From the NCBI GenBank assembly GCA_963777695.1, contig CAVZRC010000004.1:930001-994000 (forward strand): DNA of 64,000 nt, read 5' to 3'. Source of the DNA: CAVZRC01 sp963777695 (GTDB lineage: Bacteria; Planctomycetota; Planctomycetia; Isosphaerales; Isosphaeraceae). The translations under genes were made by a program, and so were the position numbers. This document shows, in pieces, positions 19,517 through 28,093 of the stretch. The notes under the pieces were generated by a model, which was not told the DNA's origin, made no database searches, and worked only from the letters and a program-made list of their open reading frames with translations. Positions within the stretch are counted from its first letter, which is position 1. Every line of letters begins with the position of its first letter.

Positions 19517-20991
19517 TCAGATGATTTGCGAGATCGGCTCGGCGCCCTCGACGCCGACGAGCTTCTGGTGCAGGCCGCCGTAGAAGTAGCTCAGCCCGTT
19601 GGGATCGAGGCCGAGTTGATTCAGGATCGTCGCGTGGAGCCGCTTGACGTGGAAGCGGTCCTCGACGGCGGCGCTGCCGATCTCGTCGGTCTGGCCGACG
19701 CTGGTGCCGCCCTTGATGCCGCCGCCGGCCATCCACATGGTGAAGCCGAACGAGTTGTGATCGCGGCCAGTTCCCTTCTCGTACTCGGCGGTCGGCTGGC
19801 GACCGAACTCACCGCCCCAGACGATCAGGGTCTCGTCGAGCAGCCCCCGGCGCTTGAGGTCCTTGATCAGCCCAGCGATCGGCAGGTCGGTGTGGCCGGC
19901 GTGCTTGTTGTGGTTGGCGACGAGGTCGGCATGGGCATCCCAGTTATCGTCGTTGTGGGCCCCGCCGGAGTAGATCTGGACGAAGCGGACCCCGCGCTCC
20001 ACCATCCGTCGGGCGATCAGGCACTTCCGGCCGAAGTCGGCCGTGCGGGGCCGGTCGATCCCGTAGAGTGCCAGGGTCTCGGGCGATTCCCCCGAGAAAT
20101 CGACCGCCTCCGGCGCCGAGCGCTGCATCTTGAAGGCCAGCTCGTAGGAGGCGATCCGAGCGGCCAGCTCGGAGTTATCGGCGCGGGGGCGAGGTGCGCC
20201 TCGTTCTTCTCGCGGAGCCGATCGAGGAGGAGCCGGCGGGTCGCTCGATCGCTGCCGACGGGCGAGGCCAGGTCGTGGATCGGCGTGCCGTCGGAGCGCA
20301 GCACCGTCGCCTGATAGGCGGCCGGCATGTACCCGCTCGACCAGTTCTTCGACCCGCTGATCGGGCCGCCGGTCTTGTCGAGCATGACCACGAACCCCGG
20401 CAGGTTCTCGTTCTCGCTGCCGAGTCCGTAGGTGACCCACGTCCCGAGGCACGGATTCCCGCTCAGGAGCCGGCCCGAGTTCATCATCAGCATGGCGGAG
20501 CCGTGGATCGGCGACTCGGCATACATCGAATGCAGGAAGGCCATGTCGTCGACGCAGGTCCCCAGGTTCGGGAACAGGTCGGAGACCCATTTCCCGCACT
20601 CGCCGTACTGGCGGAACGCCCACTTGGGTCCGACGACCCGGCCCTCGTTCTTCTTGCCGCCACGGCCGAACGTCTTGACGGCGATGGTCTTGCCGTCCAT
20701 CGGATACAGCTCGGGCTTGTAGTCGAACGTGTCGACGTGGCTCGGCCCGCCGTACATGAACAGGAAGATCACGCTCTTGGCCTTGGCCGGCATGGTCGGC
20801 TTCCTGGGGGCCATCGGATTCACGAACGGCGTGACGCCGTCGGCCGCGACCGCCTGCCGGCCCAGGAACCCGTCGCCGAGCATCCCGGCCAGCGCGACCG
20901 AGCCGAAGCCGCCGCCGATCTCCCAGAGGAACTCGCGGCGAGTACGACCGCAGAACGACGATTGGCCCTTGGTCTCTGGTCGTTGGTACAT
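19517..20991 (-). CDS. DUF1501 family Tat-exported protein (frameshift at 20185-20189)
   Basis: Two frames together encode a DUF1501 protein of about 490 residues. The N-terminus has RTRREFLWEIGGGFGSVALA, a good twin-arginine signal, behind GAGG. Family blocks include FLFMYGGPSHVDTFD, LGTWVTYGLGSENENLPGF, and, after the break, GVRFVQIYSGG, LIVWGGEFGRQPTAE and GRDHNSFGFTMW. The frame is lost in a run of five G on the plus strand. Removing one base restores EAHLAPRADNSELAARIA, so this looks like a homopolymer error. It follows a DUF1549/DUF1553 gene on the same strand. Confidence 0.88.
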
Positions 20992-21062
20992 CGTTCGCCT
21001 CGCGAGTAACCGTGGTTCAGGCTGATTGAAAAGGCATCGTCCTATCGGGAGGGCCGATTCCT

Positions 21063-21128
21063 GTAGGGTGGGTGAAACCCACCGATCTTCTTATCTGGTA
21101 TGCATTTGGTGGGTTTCACCCACCCTAC
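21063..21128. repeat. Perfect 21-bp inverted repeat
   Basis: The arms at 21063-21083 and 21108-21128 are exact inverted copies with core GTAGGGTGGGTGAAACCCAC and a 24-base spacer. The element lies between a DUF1553 gene and its DUF1501 neighbour, the same place as the palindrome at 1662-1708. Elements with this core are, to my knowledge, dispersed widely in bacteria. Confidence 0.8.
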
Positions 21129-21134
21129 GAGAAC

Positions 21135-23392
21135 TCAATCCAGATACAAAAAGGCATTGGCATTGAGCATCATCAAGCAGTACTGCGACAGGGCCGCGTG
21201 CTCGTCGAGCTGCGATCGGCCCATCAGGGTCCGGACGAACTCCAGATCGTCGCGGACTTCGACCGGATCGGGATCGCGAGCCGCCGTCAGCCGGATGGCA
21301 CGGCGGACCTGAGCGGCGAGATCGCCGGGCGCCTCGCGACGGAGGCGATCGGCGAGGTGTCCGGCCTGCTCGTTGGCGAACGCGCCGTTGAGCATGCCGA
21401 GTGCCTGGGTCGGCACGGTCGTCGTGTACCGTACCGGGCAACTGGAGTCGGTGTCGGCGGCGTCGTGCACCGCCAGGATTGGCACCAGCAGCGACCGCTT
21501 GACGTGCACGTAAATGCTCCTCCGCGCGGCCTCATCCGGCGGGGAGGTCTTCCATCCGCTCCCGGGCACGGACTGGCCGGCCATCACTTCGCGGGGGATC
21601 GGCGGATAGACGCTCGGGCCGCCGGCCTTGTGGCGCAACTCGCCGCTGACCGCCAGCATCGAGTCGCGGACCTCTTCGGCCGATAGCCGCCGCATCGGAA
21701 ACCGCCAGAACCATCGGTTCGACGGGTCCGCGGCCAGCTCAGACGATGTCGCCTGCGACGACATCCGATAGGCGGCGGACAGGACGATGAGCCGGTGCAT
21801 CGGCTTGATCTGCCAGGCATTCGCAACCAGCTCGGCGGCCAGCCAGTCCAGCAGTTCGGGATGGGTCGCCGGTTCGCCAAGTTTGCCCCAATCGTTGGGG
21901 GTCGGCACGATCCCCCGGCCGAAATGATATTGCCAGAGGCGGTTGGCGAGCACGCGGGCCGTCCGCGGGTTGCGGGGGTCCGTCAGCCATTCGGCCAGCG
22001 CCCGACGCTTGCCGCGCCCCTTGTCGAACGACCCGGTCCCCGCATCGAGCACCTCGGGCACGCCCGGCTCGACGGGCGGCCCGACCAGCGCCGGACTGCC
22101 GCGGAGCAATACGTGGGCCTGGTCGTGACCCCGCTCGGTCACCGACATCACCTCGATCCGCGCCCCGCATCGGTCGCAACCTTCTTGAGATTCTTCCCGT
22201 CCGGATGGGTCACGTCGATGAAGAACGCCAGCAGCCGGTAGTAATCGCGCTGGGGGATCGGATCGACCTTGTGATCGTGGCATCGGGCGCAATTCACCGT
22301 CATCCCCAGGACGACCTGTCCGGTGGTGGAGATGATGCCGTCGAGCGTATCGTATCGGGCCTGCGGCCGGTCGGCCGGCTCATCGTCCCAGATCCCCAGG
22401 CGGTAGAACCCGGTCGCGATCAGGGCCTCGGCCGAGCCCGGGTTGATCTCATCGCCGGCCAGTTGCTCCCGGACGAACTGGTCGTAGGGCTTGTCGCGAT
22501 TGTAGGCATCGACAACATAATCGCGATATCGCCAGGCGAACGGCTTGGCCGAATCGCGCTCATATCCGTTGGTCTCTCCGAAGCGGACCAGGTCGAGCCA
22601 GTGCCTGGCCCAGTGCTCCCCGTATCGGGGCGAGGCGAGGAGCCGGTCGACCAGGTGTTCGTAAGCCTCGCGTCGGCCGTCGGCGAGGAAGGCGTCGATC
22701 TCCTCCGGGGTCGGCGGCAGGCCGGTCAGGTCATAGGTCAGCCGGCGGATGAGCGTGACGCGATCGGCTTCCGGCGCGGGCCGCAGGCCCTCCGCCTCGA
22801 GCCGGTCCAGGATGAACGCGTCGACCGGATTTTGGATCCTGCCCCGGTCCTTCACCGACGGGACCGCGGGCCGGACGACCGGTCGATGCGACCATTCCCG
22901 ACGCGCCGCGGGGATCGATCGGGACACGGCCGGGGCCGGGGCGGGTGCGATTGCGGACGCAGGCGACGGCCGAGACGTCCAGGGGACCCCATCCTTGACC
23001 CATCGCGTCAGGATATCGACCTCGCCCTGCGGCAGCTTGCCGCCGGGCGGCATCTCGAGCTCCTGATAGCGGATCGCCTGGAGCAGGACGCTCTCCTCGG
23101 GCTGATCGAGGCTGACAGCGGGCCCCAGGTCGCCCCCCTTCAACACGGCCGCGCGATCGTCGAGGCGCAAACCGCCCTTGACCTTACCGCTCCCGCCATG
23201 GCACTTGATGCAACGCGCCGAGAGGATCGGCCGGACCTTCTCCTCGAAGAACCGGACCTGCTCGGCCGAGAATGCCTTCGGAGCCACGTCCGCCTTACCG
23301 CCCTCGCCGGCGCCGGCGATTGCCACAAGACCGGCGACCAGTACAGCCGCCGGGGCAAGATTCCGTCTCATCCGCCACCGACATCGCCTCAT
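21135..23392 (-). CDS. DUF1549/DUF1553 protein with cytochrome-type N-terminus (frameshift and short linker)
   Basis: The N-terminal 400 residues contain a signal peptide, CIKCHGGSG, and DUF1549 with LTGLPPTPEEIDAFLADG, HWARHWLDLVRFGETNGYE and CARCHDHKVDP. The C-terminal part from about 22165 down contains HVLLRGSPA, DUF1553 with RTARVLANRLWQYHFGRGI, and VPTQALGMLNG. The two lie in different frames that meet near 22155. Even after correcting the frame, the usual linker of a hundred or more residues between the two domains is missing, so a deletion is likely as well. It pairs with the DUF1501 gene downstream. Its biochemical role is unknown. Confidence 0.83.
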
Positions 23393-23549
23393 CGTGCGGT
23401 TCCCCTCACCCCAATTCCCCAGGCCATCACCAATTAGTTCAACAAGAATTCAACCTGGGGTCAAGGACAGGAGGCTCGGGTCCGGCCTCGCATCGCGACT
23501 TGACTTGCTATAATGAAGTATCGAGGCAGCCACGATTCCGGAGGCGAAA

Positions 23550-23783
23550 ATGGACCTTCCCGTGAAGTTCCCGAGTGAGACCGAGGTGATCCTCGAAGAC
23601 GTTGCCAGCTTCCGGGCCCTCTCGCCGGGAGATCAAGTTCGATGCTTCCTGGGCATGGTGAACGCCGGTGAATTGATGTTGAGAAACTCTCCGAAGGCAG
23701 CGTGGCTCGAAGAGTACTCGGAAGGGGAGGAACGTCTCGCGCAGCGAAATATCCGGGAGTTTATCGCTCGCCATGGATACTGA
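23550..23783 (+). CDS. Small protein paired with a nucleotidyltransferase
   Basis: This 77-residue acidic-basic helical protein begins MDLPVKFPSETEVILEDVA and ends AQRNIREFIARHGY. Its stop overlaps the nucleotidyltransferase start by 11 bases, so the two are made together. I have the impression that similar small proteins precede such nucleotidyltransferases in related genomes. It could be the partner (antitoxin-like) of a two-gene module, but no family motif proves that. Confidence 0.6.
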   Translation: MDLPVKFPSETEVILEDVASFRALSPGDQVRCFLGMVNAGELMLRNSPKAAWLEEYSEGEERLAQRNIREFIARHGY

Positions 23784-24366
23784 CCCTGGGCTCCTGTCGG
23801 AAGAGCTGAACCGAGCCGTGAAGTCCCTCACCGAAGTCTTCGCCGCCCGCTCGATTCGGTACGCGCTGATCGGCGGATTGGCGACGTTCATGCGCGGTCG
23901 CGTCCGGTTCACGAAAGACGTGGATTTCCTGCTCGACGTCCCTCAGATCGCGCTGCCCGGTCTGCTCGACGACCTTGTGGAACGGGGTTTCACGCTCGAC
24001 CCGGCTATCATCATCAAGGAATACGTTCAACATCATGTGACCGCGTTCCCGTTCGGCCGGATCAGAATCGACTGGCTCAAGCCCATCCTTCCTCTCTACG
24101 CGCATGCCCTTTCCGCGGCCGAGACCCTTCAATGGTCCGAGGGTTATCCCATCCAGGTGGTTACGCCCGAAGGGCTGATCCTCACCAAGATGGTTGCCTT
24201 CCGGACCCTGGACCAGTCCGACATCGAGACCCTGCTGACCGCCAACCGCGACACGATCGATATCGACCTCATCCGCAAGGAATGGGCACCTTTCGCGGAG
24301 ACCGAGACCGAGCGCACGACATGGCTCGAAGCCACCATCGCCCGGCGAGTCATCCGCCGCGAGTGA
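23773..24366 (+). CDS. Nucleotidyltransferase-fold protein (AbiEii/MNT-like)
   Basis: This 197-residue protein has the minimal nucleotidyltransferase signature: IRYALIGGLATFMRG (Gly-rich turn) followed by RFTKDVDFLLDV with the metal-binding DVD pair, and a further acidic position at IRIDWLKP. The C-terminal half is helical with EGLILTKMVAFRTLDQSDIE. The family includes AbiEii-type toxins and antibiotic-modifying enzymes. Overlap with the preceding small gene suggests a toxin-antitoxin-like module. Confidence 0.75.
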   Translation: MDTDPGLLSEELNRAVKSLTEVFAARSIRYALIGGLATFMRGRVRFTKDVDFLLDVPQIALPGLLDDLVERGFTLDPAIIIKEYVQHHVTAFPFGRIRIDWLKPILPLYAHALSAAETLQWSEGYPIQVVTPEGLILTKMVAFRTLDQSDIETLLTANRDTIDIDLIRKEWAPFAETETERTTWLEATIARRVIRRE

Positions 24367-24468
24367 GTTGGGGCTTGAAATCCGTGACCAGGCACGTCGC
24401 TCCAATCTCCCTCACCAGGTCCCCAATACCAGGGCCAGGAAGTCCGATCAGGCAGGAGATAGATAACC

Positions 24469-25161
24469 ATGCCCGCAATCACATCCACGCCACCGATGAC
24501 AGTAACTTCTCCATCGCCGCTCTTCCCCATGCGTAGCGGCCAGCGCATCGTCTTCCGGGGGGTGAGCCGCGACGCGTACGAATCACTGTCCAGGGCGATG
24601 AGCGAGGGTGAACACGTCCGGCTCGCCTACGACGGGGAGGACCTGGAGATCATGGTCACCAGCAACCTGCACGAGAGTTGGAAGGATCTGCTCGCCAAAC
24701 TCGTGGCCGCGGTGACGATCTGGCGTCGCATCCCCTGCGTCAGCAACGGTGAGGCGACTTGGGAAACACCGATCCGAGGGATCCAGGCCGATCTGTCCTA
24801 CCACTTCGACCCCGAGAAAATCCGGTTGGCGAGGGAAGCCCTGGCGCGCGGCTCGATGGAGCCATCCGACTATCCTAATCCCGATCTGGCGATCGAGATC
24901 GATATGTCCGGGCCCAAGGTCGATCGATCGGCCATCTACGCCGACCTCCGAGTCGCCGAGGTCTGGCGACTGGGTCGCAAGGGATTCGTCATCGAGCATC
25001 TCCAGGCGGACGGTAGCTATGTCGAGGTGCAGGAGAGCCGTTTCCTGGGGATCCGCAGCGCGGACATCCTGGCATGGCTGACCGCCGATGACCGTTTGGA
25101 CGAACAAGCCTGGGGCCTCCGGTTGAACCAGTGGGCGATGGGATTGGGCCAAAAGCCCTGA
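24469..25161 (+). CDS. Uma2-family (DUF820) putative endonuclease
   Basis: This 230-residue protein belongs to the Uma2 family of PD-(D/E)XK-fold proteins. The core motifs are GIQADLSYHF (Asp), PDLAIEIDMSGP (acidic pair) and VAEVWRLG. AGGAGATAG precedes the ATG at 24469. Uma2 proteins are found in many copies in planctomycetes and cyanobacteria; nuclease activity is predicted from the fold. It stands alone. Confidence 0.85.
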   Translation: MPAITSTPPMTVTSPSPLFPMRSGQRIVFRGVSRDAYESLSRAMSEGEHVRLAYDGEDLEIMVTSNLHESWKDLLAKLVAAVTIWRRIPCVSNGEATWETPIRGIQADLSYHFDPEKIRLAREALARGSMEPSDYPNPDLAIEIDMSGPKVDRSAIYADLRVAEVWRLGRKGFVIEHLQADGSYVEVQESRFLGIRSADILAWLTADDRLDEQAWGLRLNQWAMGLGQKP

Positions 25162-25301
25162 TCCAGACCGTCCCCAAGCCACCCCGCGCCGTGGAAGTGC
25201 TGGCGGTCGTCGAGTCGCGCGGCCGGGCCGGCTCGACGGTCAGCATGTCACAGGTCGCCAACATCGGGGGGTGTAAAGACATTCGGATCGCTCGGTCTTC
25301 C

Positions 25302-25392
25302 CCAGATCTTCGAGTCTGCGTCCAGATTCAGGAATATGCACTTTACGACGCCAGATCCCCGAGTCTGCGTCCAGATTCGGGAATGTCCACTT
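25302..25392. repeat. Imperfect 42-bp direct repeat, 49-bp period
   Basis: Copies at 25302-25343 and 25351-25392 share CGAGTCTGCGTCCAGATTC and flanks, differing at several positions. Further on, GACACCGGTACTT occurs twice at 25453-25465 and 25468-25480. The 333-base gap between the Uma2 gene and the antitoxin gene holds nothing else recognisable. Confidence 0.6.
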
Positions 25393-25494
25393 GACACCCC
25401 CTTTACGCCTTCACGGTCTTAATGACCGAGCCCGGTTCTCAGTAAAATGAACTGACACCGGTACTTGGACACCGGTACTTCTCGGTACTCCGGT

Positions 25495-25899
25495 CTACGG
25501 GGATGAGGACGGCGTTGACTTCGACCGCGAACGCCCACCGACCGACCTCACGGGGATCTTCCCCTCCGACGCAGGCGCCCTGGCGGTTTTCGCCGCCGGG
25601 AAGCGGATCTCCACCCGGCGGCCGAGGGCCGCGGCGATCCTGCGGAGCATCGCGAGGCTGTGACCGGTGTAGTCCGCGTCCTCCAGGCGGCTGATCACCG
25701 AGGCGGTCGTGCCGACCCGCTCGGCCAGCGCCTGCTGGGTCAGTCTCGCCCTGCTGCGTAGCCGGTAAATCGTCCGGGCGACCTCGTCCTCGGCGCGGAT
25801 CTCTTCGAGCAACGCCTCCGACTCCGCATCGCCCTCCACGAAGCGTCGGCGGAGAATCTCGACCGCGTCGGTCGACTGCGGACCTTTCTTGCCGGCCAT
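25495..25899 (-). CDS. HigA/XRE-type antitoxin with an orphaned promoter-proximal toxin remnant
   Basis: This 134-residue protein has an XRE helix-turn-helix at about residues 48-95: LTQQALAERVGTTASVISRLEDADYTGHS, followed by LRRIAAALGRRVEIRF. The ATG at 25899 has GGAGGA six bases upstream. The normal order in this type of operon is toxin then antitoxin; here only the first codons of a toxin precede it. The protein may still repress through the palindromes at 26018-26068. The C-terminal tail after residue 105 is low-complexity and may be poorly conserved. Confidence 0.8.
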   Translation of the reverse strand: MAGKKGPQSTDAVEILRRRFVEGDAESEALLEEIRAEDEVARTIYRLRSRARLTQQALAERVGTTASVISRLEDADYTGHSLAMLRRIAAALGRRVEIRFPAAKTARAPASEGKIPVRSVGGRSRSKSTPSSSP

Positions 25900-25982
25900 G
25901 CCATTCCTCCGCGAACGTGTGTCGAATCGAAGACAGGTACAGAGCCGTCGTCGCGATAGAAAACAACCTCGGTCCGCGGCAT
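25900..25982 (-). pseudogene. Truncated HigB/Gp49-type toxin (N-terminal remnant)
   Basis: From an ATG at 25982 the sequence reads MPRTEVVFYRDDGSVPVFD, the typical start of HigB-like (phage Gp49-related) toxins, and then departs from the family directly into the ribosome-binding site and start of the antitoxin gene. About 100 residues of toxin are absent. An internal deletion joining the toxin start to the antitoxin leader explains this. Confidence 0.55.
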
Positions 25983-26017
25983 TGTCCATGACTCCCGGCC
26001 TCCGGACAGGCAAGATA

Positions 26018-26068
26018 TTCGCAAATTTGCGAACATGAGTCAAGGTCAAAAATTCGCAATGTTGCGAA
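26018..26068. promoter_or_regulatory. Two palindromic operators upstream of the HigA-type gene
   Basis: TTCGCAAATTTGCGAA (26018-26033) and TTCGCAATGTTGCGAA (26053-26068) are perfect or near-perfect palindromes with the same half-site and centres 35 bases apart. They lie immediately upstream of the minus-strand toxin remnant and antitoxin, where autoregulation is expected. Confidence 0.75.
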
Positions 26069-26323
26069 AGGATCGGGTGACCGTGACGATAGGTACGAGA
26101 GAGTTCAAGGGATGGGTGGAAGACCCGGCGGGGCCTTCGAGCCTTCGAGGCTCTACCAGACCCGCCGGGCCTGGTTTGCTATTCGGCCGGGCTCGCCCCG
26201 AGGGCGGCCCGACGCCGGACCTTGGCCTGGACTTGGCAATTCGGCACGCTCCGAAGGGACGCGGATCGAGCCTCCGGATTCGGGCGAGACGGTCGACCCC
26301 GATGGGCCGGCCGCCGCGAAGTG

Positions 26324-26436
26324 CTCGCGAGACGGAAGCCGTTGTTCCTGTTGCCGATGCCCGGCTCGTTCCTGTTGCGGTTGGCCGCGCAGGTTTGTCG
26401 GGTTGTTGTTGTAGCTGCCGCCCCGAAGGACGCGGT
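26324..26436 (-). repeat. DGR template repeat (TR)
   Basis: This 113-base block is the template of a diversity-generating retroelement. It matches the 3' end of the target gene (28107-28220) except at 11 positions and one single-base indel. On the coding strand all 11 substituted positions are adenine here; 30 adenines are present in total, many as AAC codons that can mutate to many residues but not to stops. It lies 121 bases beyond the reverse transcriptase stop. It ends with CTTCCGTCTCGCGAG, which is identical in the variable repeat and corresponds to the region where the initiation-of-mutagenic-homing sequence is expected. It is transcribed but not expected to encode protein. Confidence 0.93.
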
Positions 26437-26557
26437 CAATTGGCCCGGGCCCGCGAAAACGGGTGGTCTCGAAAGAGACGAACCCGCAGTGTGTGGGTAT
26501 CGGCGTGCCGAGCGTGGCCGATCCAGCTCCGGATCCGCGGCCCCACGTCAAGGAGGG

Positions 26558-27503
26558 TCATGGCGCCGCGTGCGAACGTGCGCCGCATCGCGCCAGTCGG
26601 CGGCGAAAGTCGCGGACGTTCTCCTTGGCCAGCAATCGATGGGTCGGGAAGACGCGAAAGCCCAGGAACCCGATCCCCTGGCTCGTCGGAAAGATGACGC
26701 TCTTACGGGGATGCATGGTCAGTCGCAACGAGTCCAGGAACGCGGCGATCCGCGATCGGACCCGGGCCAGCTCGCGCTTGTCGTCGGAGAAGACCAGGAA
26801 GTCGTCGCAATACCGGACGTAGCCCGCGACCCCCAGCCGATCGCGCACGAAATGATCGAGCGGGTCGAGGTAGACATTGGCGAAGAGCTGGCTGGTCTGG
26901 TTGCCGATCGGCATGCCCCGGCGGCGCTCCAGGGGCGTGAACAGATCGTCGCCGGGGAACCAGGCGACCACCGGCTCCTGCGGATTTCGAAGCGTCGATG
27001 ATCCGGTCCGCCAGCCAGAGGACGTCCCGGTCCTTGATCTTGCGAGCGATCAACGACTTGAGGATCCCGTGGTCGATCGACGGGAAGAACTTGCGGATAT
27101 CGGCCTTGAGCACATACCGGAACCGCCGCGCGTATTCCTGGCAGCGATCGACCGCGGCATGAGTGCCCTTACCCTTCCGGCAGGCATACGAGTCGTGGAT
27201 GAACGATCGCTCGAAGATCGGCTCGACGATGTTGCACAGGGCGTGGTGGGCCACCCGGTCGCGATAGGGAGCGGCGCTGATCAGCCGTTGCTTCGGCTCG
27301 TGAATCGTGAACGCCCGATAGGCTCCGGGTCGGTAGGTCCGCGCGGCCAGCTCCTCGTGGAGCGCCCAGAGCTCTCTTTCCAGATGGAAATGATACCTGA
27401 GCACGCTCGGCCGGTTCCTTTTGCCGCGTCGGGCCTTCTCCGCCGCCTTCAGCAGGTTGGAGAACGCGATCAGGCGGGGCCACAGGTCGCCGTGACGTTT
27501 CAC
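26558..27503 (-). CDS. DGR reverse transcriptase (frameshift at 26985-26987)
   Basis: Two frames joined by one indel give a 314-residue reverse transcriptase. Motifs in order: YHFHLERELWALHEEL, AAPYRDRVAHHALCNIVEP, YVLKADIRKFFPSIDHGIL (first catalytic Asp), RGMPIGNQTSQLFANVYL, and YVRYCDDFLVFSDD (catalytic DD). The IGNxTSQ form of motif 4 is characteristic of DGR enzymes rather than group II intron or retron enzymes. No maturase or endonuclease domain follows. Translation starts with a GTG at 27503 that overlaps the Avd stop (GTGA) behind GGGAGG. The break lies in a run of three A; removing one gives ASNPQEPVVAWFPGDD, and the total length then becomes a whole number of codons. If real, the mutation would inactivate the system. 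Confidence 0.93.
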
Positions 27504-27853
27504 GGCTCGCGACCTCCCTCGCCCTTGCGCATCCAGCCCCCGACCATCCGGCCGATCTCGTTCACGGCCTTCGTCGCGAACTCGTAGCTGTTGCCCCGCA
27601 GGCAATTCAAGTCCTTGGCCAGCCGGAACTGGAACCGGAGCAACTCCAGACTCAGGTTCGCGGCGCGCAGCAGCGGCTGGCGCGGCTTCGAATACTTCGC
27701 CTCGATCAAGGTCTCCAGCAGTTCGTACAGCCTCCGATCGATCCGCTCTCCCAGCACGAAGCGATGATTCCGGGGAAATCGGCTCGTATGCTCGCTCGAC
27801 CACTTCACCAGGTCATAGGTCTTGCTGATCACGAGCAACTCAGGATCGCCCAA
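27500..27853 (-). CDS. avd: DGR accessory variability determinant Avd
   Basis: This 117-residue helical protein matches the Avd family: LLVISKTYDLVKWSSEHTSR, FPRNHRFVLGERIDRRLYEL, and LSLELLRFQFRLAKDLNCL. In the Bordetella phage system Avd forms a basic barrel-shaped pentamer of four-helix bundles that binds the reverse transcriptase and RNA and is needed for mutagenic retrohoming. Translation starts at a TTG at 27853 preceded by a strong GGAGGAGG. Its stop overlaps the reverse transcriptase start. It lies about 240 bases after the target gene. Confidence 0.92.
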   Translation of the reverse strand: MGDPELLVISKTYDLVKWSSEHTSRFPRNHRFVLGERIDRRLYELLETLIEAKYSKPRQPLLRAANLSLELLRFQFRLAKDLNCLRGNSYEFATKAVNEIGRMVGGWMRKGEGGREP

Positions 27854-28002
27854 GAATCACCTCCTCCCGATAAAAAACAGGTCTTTCTCACGAAAATCAA
27901 CTGGCTTTTTGCGTTGACAAATTGTATAATGAATGTAGAGAAGTCACACATACTCCTTCGGAGATCTCTAAAAATGATCCGGTCTTTCGAAAATTCGGCC
28001 GC

Positions 28003-28025
28003 GCGACCCGCCTGCGGCGAGTCGC
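28003..28025 (-). promoter_or_regulatory. Stem-loop downstream of the variable repeat
   Basis: GCGACTCGCC-GCA-GGCGGGTCGC on the coding strand forms a 10-bp stem with one G-T wobble and a 3-base loop, 69 bases after the target stop codon. In studied DGRs a hairpin or cruciform just downstream of the variable repeat stimulates retrohoming; this one is a candidate. It could equally be a terminator or attenuator before avd. Confidence 0.5.
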
Positions 28026-28093
28026 ATTTTTCATCGGACGCCGATCCCCTCCCGCTCCAGGAAATTCGCGGAGCAGTAAAAGTGTAAAAATGC

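Noticed and set aside
25302..25392. Possible CRISPR array in the direct repeats
   Set aside because: There are only two imperfect copies with a 7-base gap, no regular spacers and no cas genes.
26153..26551. Protein-coding reading of the template repeat (RVLRGGSYNNN...)
   Set aside because: The similarity to an FGE-sulfatase C-terminus is explained by its being the DGR template; it has no start region or domain beyond the repeat.
26558..27503. Group II intron or retron interpretation of the reverse transcriptase
   Set aside because: There is no maturase/HNH domain or msr-msd-like RNA; the IGNxTSQ motif, Avd and adenine-biased repeats identify a DGR.
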